Shown: piece after piece, positions 46,029 through 54,457 of the stretch
Layout: each line of letters opens with the position of its first letter
How positions within the stretch are numbered: position 1 is the stretch's first letter
From: Candidatus Bathyarchaeota archaeon
Lineage (GTDB): Archaea; Thermoproteota; Bathyarchaeia; Bathyarchaeales; Bathycorpusculaceae
Direction of reading: 5' to 3'
Assembly: GCA_003151735.1 (NCBI GenBank)
Contig: PLYI01000038.1
Coordinates: forward strand, 1-54,565
DNA length: 54,565 nucleotides
Notes under the pieces: model-generated
What the model saw: the letters and a program-made list of their open reading frames with translations, nothing else
Told to the model about the DNA's origin: nothing
Database searches by the model: none
Position numbers and translations under genes: made by a program

Positions 46029-47870
46029 TCATTTTTTGGTTGGTTTGGCCGGTTCTTTCTTCTCGGGTTTGGTTTCGAGTTTTTCAGGTTTGACGGTTTT
46101 AGTGTAGTAGTATTCGCCGATTCCCTTCTGGAACTTATCCATCTGCGAATCTTCCTTGTTCACTCTGGGGCGGAAAGTAACTGAGTCCCGTCGGAAAGTT
46201 ATGTCCATTTCTTTAAGGAAGGTATTCATGCCTTGTCTTAGGCTTGTTGGCGGATGCGCTGAGCCAGATACGCCCGGTTCACCGTTGAAAACCATCAAAC
46301 GATCAGCAATGAAGTCTTGGGTAACCACGTCGTGTTCAACCACGAAAGCCGGGATTCCGTGGGCTTCTACAACTCGCCGCAGCGTTTTTGCCACATTTAA
46401 GCGCTCTTCAACGTCTAGATATGCGCTCGGCTCGTCGAGCAGAAAGAGGTCTGTCTTGCGGCTAAGGCATGCGGCGATGGCGACTTTTTGCAGTTCTCCC
46501 CCGCTGAGCTCCATCACATTTTTATCCATTAAGACCTGAAGTCGGAACGGCTGGGCAATTTCGGTTTTGTACCAGCTTGAAGTAAAGTTTTCTTTAGCCA
46601 CATTCATCAGCAGTTCCTGAACGGTGCCCTCAAAATCGGGCGCGATGTACTGGGGTTTGTAGCTGACAGTTAACTTGCCAAGTTGGCGTTTATCGTCGGC
46701 TTCCTCTACGCCAGCAAGAATTTTAACAAAGGTGGTTTTTCCAATGCCGTTGGGTCCAAGGATACCGATGATTTCACCTGTGCGTATCTCGCCTGGTTCA
46801 ATGGCAAGCTTGAAGCCGTTGAATGTTTTCTCCATCTTATCCCATTTAAGCAGGGGCGCGCCAACCGTTTCTCCCGCGGATGGAGGTTTCTCATGGAAGA
46901 CTATGGCTTTTTTTCGGAACATTATGTTTTCATCTGGAATGTAACCTTGCAAGTAAATGTTAATGCCTGTACGGACGCCGTGAGTGTGAGAGACAACGCC
47001 GTAGACGCTTGGTTCACCGTAGAAAACGCAGATTTGGTCAGATAAATAGTCGATGATGGCTAAGTCGTGTTCAGCAACTACGATTGTCTTTTGTTGTTCT
47101 TTGAGGCTGCGGATGGCTCTTGCAACCACTAGCCTCTGTTTCACGTCTAAGTAGCTTGATGGCTCATCAAACAGGTACACGTCAGCTTCGCGGCTAAGTG
47201 CTGCAGCAACCGCAACTCGTTGGAGTTCCCCACCACTGAGCACATCGAGTGGTCTATCCCAAATCTTCTTGAGCTCCAACTCTTCAGCGATAGCGTCAAG
47301 CTGTTTTCGTTCATCGACTTTTTCCAAGAGCTCACCAGCTTTTCCTGATACTGCTTTGGGAATTTTGTCGACGTATTGGGGTTTGCTGCTGACTTTAAGT
47401 TTCTTCTCACTTAACTTGGTAAAGTAATCTTGCAGGCTTGAACCCCGATAATACTGGATAATTTCAGGCCAATCAGGCGGATCATCAAATCTGCCGAGGT
47501 TAGGTTTGATTTCTCCCGAAAAAACCTTAAGCGTGGTACTTTTGCCTATGCCGTTTTGACCCAGTAACCCCAAAACCGTTCCCGGCGAAGGCATCGGTAA
47601 ACGGAAAAGTTTGAAGCTGTTTTCGCTGAACCGGTGGCTGCAAGCTTTCTCAAGCTCGTCGGGCAGGTTGACGATGCTGATGGCTTTGAAAGGGCATTTT
47701 TTGACGCAGATACCGCAGCCGCTGCAAAGTGTTTCCGCTATGATGGCTTTGCTACCTTCGACGCGTATGGCTTCCACTCTGCTGCGCACCATAGGGCAGA
47801 AGCTGACGCAGAGTGAATTGCACTTTTTGACTTTGCATTTTTCTTCTTCTAATACGGCGATTCGAGTCAT
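46029..47870 (-). CDS. abce1: ABCE1/Rli1 ribosome-recycling ATPase
   Basis: The 613-residue protein starts with a two-cluster iron-sulfur domain (CKVKKCNSLCVSFCP and CSGCGICVKKCPFKA), then two ABC ATPase domains. Walker A sites are GQNGIGKST and GPNGIGKTT; signature motifs are LSGGELQRVAVA and LSGGELQKVAIA; Walker B are DVYLFDEPSSYLD and DLFLLDEPSAYLD. It splits ribosomes after termination with aRF1/aPelota. A basic Lys/Glu/Pro tail follows. A single-gene unit with an ATG start. Confidence 0.98.
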   Translation of the reverse strand: MTRIAVLEEEKCKVKKCNSLCVSFCPMVRSRVEAIRVEGSKAIIAETLCSGCGICVKKCPFKAISIVNLPDELEKACSHRFSENSFKLFRLPMPSPGTVLGLLGQNGIGKSTTLKVFSGEIKPNLGRFDDPPDWPEIIQYYRGSSLQDYFTKLSEKKLKVSSKPQYVDKIPKAVSGKAGELLEKVDERKQLDAIAEELELKKIWDRPLDVLSGGELQRVAVAAALSREADVYLFDEPSSYLDVKQRLVVARAIRSLKEQQKTIVVAEHDLAIIDYLSDQICVFYGEPSVYGVVSHTHGVRTGINIYLQGYIPDENIMFRKKAIVFHEKPPSAGETVGAPLLKWDKMEKTFNGFKLAIEPGEIRTGEIIGILGPNGIGKTTFVKILAGVEEADDKRQLGKLTVSYKPQYIAPDFEGTVQELLMNVAKENFTSSWYKTEIAQPFRLQVLMDKNVMELSGGELQKVAIAACLSRKTDLFLLDEPSAYLDVEERLNVAKTLRRVVEAHGIPAFVVEHDVVTQDFIADRLMVFNGEPGVSGSAHPPTSLRQGMNTFLKEMDITFRRDSVTFRPRVNKEDSQMDKFQKGIGEYYYTKTVKPEKLETKPEKKEPAKPTKK

Positions 47871-48046
47871 GGGATGCGTCGTTTAATGATGCCAACAAGA
47901 TAGTTATAAATGTAAACCTCAAGGAAAAAAGAAAACAAAAAAGGCTAATTACTTTTTTCATTGGTCCAAAAAACGACCTCGAAGACATCTCGGAAAAACT
48001 CTATAATTAAAGAAAAATATACAAAAGTGGTATGTTAGGGTTTATT

Positions 48047-48115
48047 CTACCATTCTTCTTCTTCCCATTCTTCATCTTCGCCTTCTTCCCATTCATCTTC
48101 TTCTTCGAATATCAT
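48047..48115 (-). CDS. 22-residue acidic Glu/Trp microprotein ORF
   Basis: From ATG 48115 the ORF reads Met-Ile-Phe, then 19 residues made only of Glu, Asp, Trp and one Gly (16 acidic, 3 Trp, each Trp set in a Glu run), and stops at TAG 48047. A GAGGTG ribosome-binding site stands nine bases before the ATG. Such a composition is unlikely to arise by chance with that spacing. Function unknown; it could mimic nucleic acid or bind a basic protein. The rest of 47871-48475 shows no other gene. Confidence 0.5.
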   Translation of the reverse strand: MIFEEEDEWEEGEDEEWEEEEW

Positions 48116-48475
48116 GTCCTTTTTCACCTCTCAAATAAGCCGTATATGCTACCCTACTCTCGGCGAGGTTTAAGCATTTACATTCGTCAACTGACGTTAA
48201 ATTCACACTAAGGCTCGAAGAGAAACATGTTTTAGGCACTTATTCTTCTACAAAAAAATTTTGTTCTTAAAATCTTGAACGATAAAATCAAAATAGATAA
48301 ATCCGCACAATCAACAGTAAAGTGGGAATGATGTAAGGCGACGGCTTCGAGCCCTAAGCTGTGAGAAAACGTCAATCAATACTGACCCGAAGAAATCATG
48401 GAATAATTTAAAATAACTCCTCTTGTTTATATGAAAGAAACACATAAAGAAAAGACGCAAGGAAGAAAACAAGAC

Positions 48476-48676
48476 ATGAGCGAAGAAGGCGACACATTCT
48501 GGGTATCATTAGCCGAAAGACTCTTCGGATTACTCCTAATCGTTATCGGTGCAGTAATGCTCTATTATACAGCTACAAGCAGTGCATTGGGACCATTTAG
48601 CGTGCTCTTTGGCGCTCTTAGCGTTATCCTTGTACTCTTAGGCATTTTCCTGCTTATAGTTAAGCCGCCTGAATAA
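48476..48676 (+). CDS. Small two-helix membrane protein
   Basis: Start at the internal ATG 48476, with AAGGAAG upstream, gives 66 residues: a short charged head, then two hydrophobic segments (ERLFGLLLIVIGAVMLYYTA and FGALSVILVLLGIFLLIV), ending KPPE. It resembles small membrane proteins of archaea of unknown function. An upstream ATG at 48431 would add a highly charged N-terminus. Confidence 0.6.
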   Translation: MSEEGDTFWVSLAERLFGLLLIVIGAVMLYYTATSSALGPFSVLFGALSVILVLLGIFLLIVKPPE

Positions 48677-48681
48677 GGCTT

Positions 48682-48999
48682 CTATTCTCTTCTTTCAACA
48701 ACAATTTTGCAATTAGCAACTAAAGCGGCAATTACACCTAAAGCCGCCAACCAAGGAGCTAAAACCACACCAATCATACCCACCGTTGCAGGTATTTCAA
48801 GCAAAGTTTTTTCTTATTCATTCTTGACAATTACGCGAGTCACCTTTCCCTCATGCAGCAACTCTCCAACTCGGTCAACGAGGTTTTTTTCAGAAACCGT
48901 GAATTCCTCACGTGTAAACTTGGGAACCGCAGCACCGCAAACCGTACAGAATTTATCTCCTTCCTGTAGTGGAGCTCCACATTTGACACAATAAGGCAA
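48682..48999 (-). pseudogene. Zinc-ribbon plus DUF4342-like protein cut by an in-frame TAA
   Basis: A TTG start at 48999, with GGTGAT before it, gives MPYCVKCGAPLQEGDKFC and a second CxxC (CTVCG), a classical zinc ribbon. A DUF4342-like domain begins at FTVSEKNLVDRVGELLHEGK and reaches RVIVKNE, where TAA (48814-48816) stops it. The same frame then continues EKTLLEIPATVGMIGVVLAP and WLAALGVIAALVANCKIVVE, the membrane half of that domain, to TAG 48682. The stop stands where a Lys or Gly codon is expected, so a single point mutation would explain it. The truncated product would lack its hydrophobic segment. Confidence 0.65.
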
Positions 49000-49120
49000 A
49001 TAATCACCAAAACAGAAAACCGCAGCGAAAATAAAAACATTGCCGACAAGAAACTTTATGCTCAAGGCTTTATGTACTCAAAAGAAAAAGAGAAAGGAAA
49101 ACAGCGAAGAAAGCTTCCTA

Positions 49121-49390
49121 TTATTTTTTGTGTTCTTTAAGAACAGTCATCGGTGACGTGCTAGTATCGGCGATGCCCGGTATTGCTCGTAAGACCTCGC
49201 CAACGAAGTGAAGGCTATTGTCGTTGCTGTCGGCGTAGAAGAAAATGACGAAGTCCCAATATCCGTATAGGCTCCATGAAGATTCGATCATTACTCCTTT
49301 CATTGGCTCGGTAGGCATCTTCTGGAATGCTTCCCAGAATTCGCCGCCTTTTCCTGAAATCGTTTTGATTAAAACTTGATATTTCATCAT
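49121..49390 (-). CDS. Lrp/AsnC ligand-binding-like (RAM) small protein
   Basis: Start at 49390 (MMKYQVLIKT), 89 residues. The pattern KYQVLIKTISGKGGEFWEAF, then a central SLYGYWDFVIFFYADSNDN and a final strand TSTSPMTVLKEHK fits the alpha-beta ligand-binding domain of Lrp proteins, with no DNA-binding part. It may sense a metabolite or serve as a dimerisation partner. The region 49403-49752 holds the promoter of the initiation-factor gene on the other strand. Confidence 0.6.
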   Translation of the reverse strand: MMKYQVLIKTISGKGGEFWEAFQKMPTEPMKGVMIESSWSLYGYWDFVIFFYADSNDNSLHFVGEVLRAIPGIADTSTSPMTVLKEHKK

Positions 49391-49681
49391 GCTTTTTTCC
49401 AATTAAAACACCACTCTTATTTTTGTAAAAACGTGCCTTTAAGACTCTGTGACTGCATAATCGCAACCACAACCTCTCAACTGCTCCAACGCCAACCCGC
49501 ATTCTATGGCAAGTGATACCTATAATGGAGGAAACGTTTCCCTGAAATGGTGATCAAAGTAACTGGGTTTGCTTCACTTGCCACAACTTTTTTAGTAAGC
49601 TTACATTCAAGAATTTATGTGCCAATTATGGTTGTCTATTGAGAGCCTAATCAAACCAAAAATCAAACGAACATCTTGATA

Positions 49682-49698
49682 AATGAGTATTTATTAAT
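49682..49698 (+). promoter_or_regulatory. Probable TATA box of the aIF5B gene
   Basis: GAGTATTTATTAATC lies about 60 bases before the ATG at 49753; the ribosome-binding site GAAGGAG stands about 15 bases before it. Assigned by sequence and position only. Confidence 0.4.
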
Positions 49699-49752
49699 CA
49701 ACACCCATAACAATTCAGCCAACCATTAATTGTAGAAGGAGAAAAAAACAAG

Positions 49753-51537
49753 ATGCCCATGCGCCAACCAATAGTCTGTGTTCTAGGACACGTAGATGCA
49801 GGCAAAACCTCACTACTTGACGAATTGCGCAAAACCAATGTTCAACTTCGTGAAGCAGGCGGAATGACACAGCATATCGGCGCGAGCTTTTTCCCTGTGG
49901 AAACCCTAAAACAACTCATCGGCCCCTACATGACTAATTTTAAAACAGGTATCGAAATTCCTGGGTTGCTAATTGTGGATACGCCTGGACATGAAGCATT
50001 CACGAATCTTCGTCGCAGGGGTGGTAGCGTTGCGGACATTGCAATTTTGGTTGTAGATGCGCTGCGTGGCTTTGAAGCGCAAACATTCGAATGCATTGAG
50101 ATCCTCAAGGCACGTAAAACTCCCTTCATCGCTGCAGTTAACAAGATTGACCGCATTCCCGGCTGGAAAGCACAAAAGGGAGCGCCTTTTTTGAAATCAT
50201 ACGCGGAACAATCAAGCTTTGTCCGCGAAGCACTAGACAACCGTTTATACGCGGTTATGGGGGATTTTAGTCGCTTAGGGTTCAAAACCGACCGGTTTGA
50301 CCATATTCGCGACTTCTCCATTAACATTGCATTGGTCCCGACCAGTGCCAAAACGGGCGAAGGGTTATCCGAGTTAGTTATGGTTCTAGTTGGTTTAACT
50401 CAGCAGTTTCTAAAGAAGCGTCTGCAAACTACAGATAGCGCCGCTAAAGGTTCCATTTTAGAAGTTAAAGAGGAACCAGGTTTAGGGTTGACGCTTAACG
50501 CGATTGTTTACGATGGCACCTTGCATAAAGATGACTTGATAGTTGTCGGCGGCAAAAACGGACCCATCTCAGCGCATGTACGAACGATTTTAGTTCCTAA
50601 GCCGCTCGATGAGATGCGTGACCCACGCGACAAATTTACCAGCGTTGACTGCGTTTATGCGAGTGCTGGTGTGAAAATTGTTGCGCCCGATATGGAGGGG
50701 GCATTGGCTGGCGCACCATTGTTTGCTGTACCAGAAGGCGAAGACGTAGCCAAGTACTGCAATCTTATAACGGAAGAAATCGGCAGAATCAGAATTACAA
50801 AGGAAATTGATGGAGTAATAGTAAAAGCTGACACTTTAGGCTCGCTTGAGGCTATGGCTGAAATTTTAAAAGCTAATAATATTCAAGTCCGAATAGCGGA
50901 TATTGGCGACATCAGTAAACGGGATGTTATCGAAGCTTCCGTTGTGAAGGCGCATCAACCTTTACTTGGCGCAATCTTAGCCTTTGGCGTCAAAGTGCTA
51001 CCTGATGCCGAGATAGAAGCTGAATCAAACGGCGTCAAAATCTTCAAAGACCCAATCATCTACAACCTAATCGACGACTACATGGAATGGGCAAAGAATA
51101 AGCGAGAAGCAAAAAGCGAAGAAGAGTTTGACGCACTTGTTAAACCAGGAAAACTCACCGTTCTGCCAAACTGCATTTTCCGCCGTGCCAAACCAGTGGT
51201 TCTTGGTGTAGAAGTCTTGGGGGGCAGAATAAAACCTAAAGTTTCGCTTTTGCGTGCAGCGGACAGTTCAGATTTAGGTGAGGTGGATCAGATTCAAGAT
51301 CAAGGAAAAGCTATAGGCGAAGCGAAAGCTGGCATGCAAGTAGCCATTTCCATGGATAAACCCATTGCAGGAAGGCACGTGTTTGAGAAAGATATTTTGT
51401 ACGTGAAGGTGCCTGAGGCAGACGCGAAAAAATTGTTGACAGCGCACATGGATGATTTGACAAGTGAAGAGCAAGAACTCCTCAAAGAATTAATTACATT
51501 TATGCGGAAGAAGACCTTGTTCTGGGCTGGCGTCTAA
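49753..51537 (+). CDS. infB: Translation initiation factor aIF5B (IF2 homologue)
   Basis: The 594-residue GTPase starts with G1 GHVDAGKTS, then switch motif GMTQHIGASFF, G3 DTPGHEAF, G4 NKID, and G5 region TSAKTGEG. Domains II to IV follow, with the aIF5B-typical C-terminal domain joining subunits (LPNCIFRRAKPVVLGVEVLG). The long bacterial N-terminal extension is absent. It promotes joining of ribosomal subunits with aIF1A. A strong ribosome-binding site is present. Confidence 0.97.
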   Translation: MPMRQPIVCVLGHVDAGKTSLLDELRKTNVQLREAGGMTQHIGASFFPVETLKQLIGPYMTNFKTGIEIPGLLIVDTPGHEAFTNLRRRGGSVADIAILVVDALRGFEAQTFECIEILKARKTPFIAAVNKIDRIPGWKAQKGAPFLKSYAEQSSFVREALDNRLYAVMGDFSRLGFKTDRFDHIRDFSINIALVPTSAKTGEGLSELVMVLVGLTQQFLKKRLQTTDSAAKGSILEVKEEPGLGLTLNAIVYDGTLHKDDLIVVGGKNGPISAHVRTILVPKPLDEMRDPRDKFTSVDCVYASAGVKIVAPDMEGALAGAPLFAVPEGEDVAKYCNLITEEIGRIRITKEIDGVIVKADTLGSLEAMAEILKANNIQVRIADIGDISKRDVIEASVVKAHQPLLGAILAFGVKVLPDAEIEAESNGVKIFKDPIIYNLIDDYMEWAKNKREAKSEEEFDALVKPGKLTVLPNCIFRRAKPVVLGVEVLGGRIKPKVSLLRAADSSDLGEVDQIQDQGKAIGEAKAGMQVAISMDKPIAGRHVFEKDILYVKVPEADAKKLLTAHMDDLTSEEQELLKELITFMRKKTLFWAGV

Positions 51538-51623
51538 AACCCAATGGTCATCAGGGGCCATTTGACCTACCTCTATGGATTTGGTAATGATATCCTATTA
51601 GGCTCCAAATATGATCCATAGAA

Positions 51624-52694
51624 TTAACCAATTAGTCTGTTTATAATTGGAACTTTTTTCAATGGAAGAATCACTGCAAGGCAAATAAACAGAGTAACAA
51701 CGGTGATCAGGGGAACTTCGATGATTGAATTCAATGTGTTTCCGCTGATTGTAAAACCCAAGTAGCTTCTTTGTAGACTTTCAAGTACGATTACGTGAAA
51801 CAGGAAAATCGCTAAAGTGCTTTGGCTGAGTTGTCTAAGTAACCAATTAGTTTTTGGATGCGGTGCCTCTGTTTGGTTTGCAGGAACTTTAAGTGAGGTT
51901 AAGAGCAAAAACAGTGAGGTTGAAGCTAAAATGATTGTTGGGCTGAAGTAGTCATGGAAGTAATATGTATTTGGCCCGCCTACGGTGGCGGCTATCGCGT
52001 AGGTGCCAACTGCTGATAAGACTAATCCTGTGGTCATGAGGCTCAATAGTATCCAACGGCGAACCTTTACCGTTAGCAGGAAGGTTCCTAACATGAAGTA
52101 TCCTGCCCACAGGGGAAGCGTTAGGAGGTTGCTATCCAGATGGAACGCACCAAATAAAGGCGGAATGGGCAAAATTAGGGCTCCCAAAAACCATACTACA
52201 AAGAAATACTTCAACGTCTCGCGGCTAGCATGAGCAACCACTACACGCAGGATTGGAGTCAAAAGGTAAAGACCTACTAGCATATAGAGGTACCAAAATT
52301 GAAAATAAGGACCTGAAAGTATTCCTTGAAAGATGAAGCCTGAAGTAAGCGAGAGATGGTCGGCGAAGTAGTCCCATGCAAAGTAGATGGCGCCCCAAAA
52401 CAAAAATGGCAACCCAATGCGTGCCCACCTTTTCTTGAAGAAAACTCTTAAAGGTTCAATCTTTGAGGGTTGAAGCAGAAGCGCACCAGTCAACATTACA
52501 AACAACGGAACGCCCATTCGTCCCAGAGTCTGGTAGATATTGACCATCCACCAACGATAAATTTCTGCCTGATTCATTTGAGGAACAAGTATTACCTCAT
52601 TTGCGGCATGCAGCAGAATAACTCCTACGATTGCCACCGTACGAATTAGGTCAACGGGGATGGCCCGTATTCGCTCTTGAATCAGCTCTTCCAC
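51624..52694 (-). CDS. Acyltransferase family 3 membrane protein
   Basis: The 356-residue protein has about ten membrane helices and the AT3 features: RAIPVDLIRTVAIVGVILLH near the N-terminus with the conserved His, and GVPLFVMLTGALLL. AT3 proteins move acyl groups (often acetyl) across the membrane to surface sugars or lipids. It lies 112 bp downstream of the SGNH hydrolase gene in the same direction, a pairing known for surface glycan O-acetylation. Confidence 0.9.
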   Translation of the reverse strand: MEELIQERIRAIPVDLIRTVAIVGVILLHAANEVILVPQMNQAEIYRWWMVNIYQTLGRMGVPLFVMLTGALLLQPSKIEPLRVFFKKRWARIGLPFLFWGAIYFAWDYFADHLSLTSGFIFQGILSGPYFQFWYLYMLVGLYLLTPILRVVVAHASRETLKYFFVVWFLGALILPIPPLFGAFHLDSNLLTLPLWAGYFMLGTFLLTVKVRRWILLSLMTTGLVLSAVGTYAIAATVGGPNTYYFHDYFSPTIILASTSLFLLLTSLKVPANQTEAPHPKTNWLLRQLSQSTLAIFLFHVIVLESLQRSYLGFTISGNTLNSIIEVPLITVVTLFICLAVILPLKKVPIINRLIG

Positions 52695-52806
52695 CTGTCA
52701 ATACCCTTCTCTGGGTGTTTTAAGCTAATAAAATTTAACTTACGACAAAGAAAAAAAATGGTGCCTTTCAACTTGCAGAAAACGCTGACGAGGCAAATTC
52801 GCTGAA

Positions 52807-53484
52807 CTAAGTCTTATTCTGCGAGGTTATTGCTTCGTAAATCACATTAGCTATCAGAACTGCGCCTTCCTCGTTGGGGTGGACTCCGTCACGGAAATAG
52901 GAGGAACTGTTAGCTAAAGCCGAATATACATCGATTATTGGCAGATTAGTTTGGTTTGCGGCTTGTTCGATAGTTGGGATAACGGTGTCTCTGAAATATT
53001 CAGCGCTTGGAGTTGTTCCGTTGCAGAAAACTGGCGGCGGCTTCACAAGGTATATGCTGGGTTTGCTTGGAAGCGCTTGGAACTCCCCAACTAAATGATC
53101 GTAGTCAGCTACAAAGCTTGCATTGTTGGGTCGAATACGTCGGTTAGCGTCGTTTGTTCCCAGCATAATGATTACTATGTTAGGCTGGAATTCTTTTGCG
53201 TCTTGAAATGCACTGGTGTTCATGTAGGGGCTCTCAGAGTCAAGAGAGGCTGTGGTGCCGCCAACACCAAAGTTGCCGACTGTATAGTTTGTGCCAAGCA
53301 GCATCCAAAGGTCATCTGGGTAATAGGTTCCATTCGTGATGCTGTCGCCGATACATGCAACGCGAATTTTACCTGCATAAAGGTCTTTATTTCCGAAATT
53401 CAACACGAATAGTGACGCTACTCCTGACAAAACAATCAGAATGGCTAATCCAACGGCCAATAATATCAATTTCTTTTTGTTCAT
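52807..53484 (-). CDS. Anchored SGNH/GDSL hydrolase
   Basis: The 225-residue protein has an N-terminal signal anchor (LILLAVGLAILIVLSGVASL) and then SGNH blocks: block I IGDSITNG with the nucleophile Ser, block II GVGGTTA, block III MLGTNDANRR, and block V DGVHPNEEG with catalytic Asp and His. It is likely an extracellular esterase or acyl-transfer enzyme acting on surface polymers. With the neighbouring AT3 protein it may set the O-acetylation state of the cell envelope. Confidence 0.9.
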   Translation of the reverse strand: MNKKKLILLAVGLAILIVLSGVASLFVLNFGNKDLYAGKIRVACIGDSITNGTYYPDDLWMLLGTNYTVGNFGVGGTTASLDSESPYMNTSAFQDAKEFQPNIVIIMLGTNDANRRIRPNNASFVADYDHLVGEFQALPSKPSIYLVKPPPVFCNGTTPSAEYFRDTVIPTIEQAANQTNLPIIDVYSALANSSSYFRDGVHPNEEGAVLIANVIYEAITSQNKT

Positions 53485-53630
53485 TCTACGTTCTCGTTTT
53501 AAGTTAAATTTCTATTTTAGTTCGTTATGGATATCTATGAAATAATGCAACTATATGCTCATTAACTTAGCGCGAAAACTCGAAATTCTGGTTGTAGAAA
53601 ACCTGCAGCAGAACTCTTTGAAAACGTTGT

Positions 53631-53975
53631 TTGTGTGTCGGTACAATCCATGGCAACCATTTGGAAACTGTCGACGTCAAACTTAAGATGGATGGAACAA
53701 ACCAGTGGGAAGTCAAAGCAATGGAAACAACCAAAGAAGGAGACGTAGTGATGATTACTGGCAGCGGCACAGGGCGCCAGGAAAATGCGATGGAAGGAAG
53801 CTTCAAAGGTGAAGTAACCTACATGACGAACTCGCCGAGACTCAGCTGGCTAAACAACACTAAAGGATAGGTTGAAGGTATAACGGACCAGAAAAACAAT
53901 GAAGCAACCATGAAGGTATACGCTGCAGCTTCCAAAAGCGAAAAAACTCCTGAAGTACCAGCGCCAATGATGTAA
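53631..53975 (+). pseudogene. Beta-sheet-rich protein interrupted by TAG and lacking a good start
   Basis: The frame reads GTIHGNHLETVDVKLKMDGT then NQWEVKAMETTKEGDVVMIT, a regular beta-strand pattern, and stops at TAG 53868-53870 after LNNTKG. Beyond, the same frame continues VEGITDQKNNEATMKVYAAA to TAA 53973. There is no usable start codon: the frame opens after a TGA at 53619 and the first Met candidate is a TTG. I do not recognise the family. It is probably a 5'-truncated, nonsense-interrupted remnant; amber decoding as pyrrolysine is formally possible but unsupported. Confidence 0.5.
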
Positions 53976-54209
53976 AGAACCAGTGAAACTAGCAAAAAAG
54001 TTTCCTTGCATTACCTTTTTTCTATTTTTTTATTTTAAGGTTTTCTTGATAACGAAATAAAGGACTTAAATGTAGTTTTCTCGCGTCTTTCTCCTTATTG
54101 TAAATCCTAAATCGACAACGCAATGCCTAGAGAGATGATTTACTATAAAACTTTAAATTCTGCAAAGGTCAGAGAAAAGGTGCAAACCAACCGTATCACA
54201 AATTTCGTT

Positions 54210-54321
54210 GCCGGGGTATCCTAGCCAGGCAGGGAGCAAGCCTGGAGATGCACCTTAGGGGGCACCAATTAGCTTGTGGCCTCTCGGGGCCGCGGGGGTT
54301 CAAATCCCCCTCCCGGCGCCA
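54210..54321 (+). tRNA. tRNA-Ser (anticodon GGA) with a 23-base intron
   Basis: Acceptor GCCGGGG pairs with TCCCGGC (one G-T pair); D stem TCCT/GGGA; anticodon stem CAAGC/GCTTG with loop CTGGAG and A, anticodon GGA (54244-54246); variable arm GGCC/GGCC; T stem GGGGG/CCCCC with TTCAAAT; discriminator G; CCA encoded. An intron (54248-54270) splits the loop between positions 37 and 38. A bulge-helix-bulge forms: TGG (243-245) and TGC (249-251) pair with GCACCA (262-267), leaving AGA as a bulge with the cut inside it. This is the usual archaeal site for the splicing endonuclease. Confidence 0.93.
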
Positions 54322-54430
54322 TTTTTTACAGCTGTAATTGAAGCTATTTTGCCTAAATAGGTGCAATTTTGGCTTATTTGCCATTACTCTGAAATTAGGT
54401 AAAAATTTTTACTGGTAAAAATAGCAAAAG

Positions 54431-54457
54431 TGGGGCCGCTGGGATTTGACCAGGATC
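54431..54457 (-). pseudogene. Damaged tRNA 3'-end fragment
   Basis: On the minus strand this reads a T arm and acceptor end: CCTGGTCAAATCCCAG followed by CGGCCCCA. Compared with a normal arm (CTGGGTTCAAATCCCAG) two bases are missing, so the stem-loop is broken. No matching 5' acceptor or anticodon arm precedes it. It lies about 110 bases after tRNA-Ser, like the fragments at 6.1-6.3 kb. The remaining stretch 54322-54565 shows no other feature. Confidence 0.45.
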
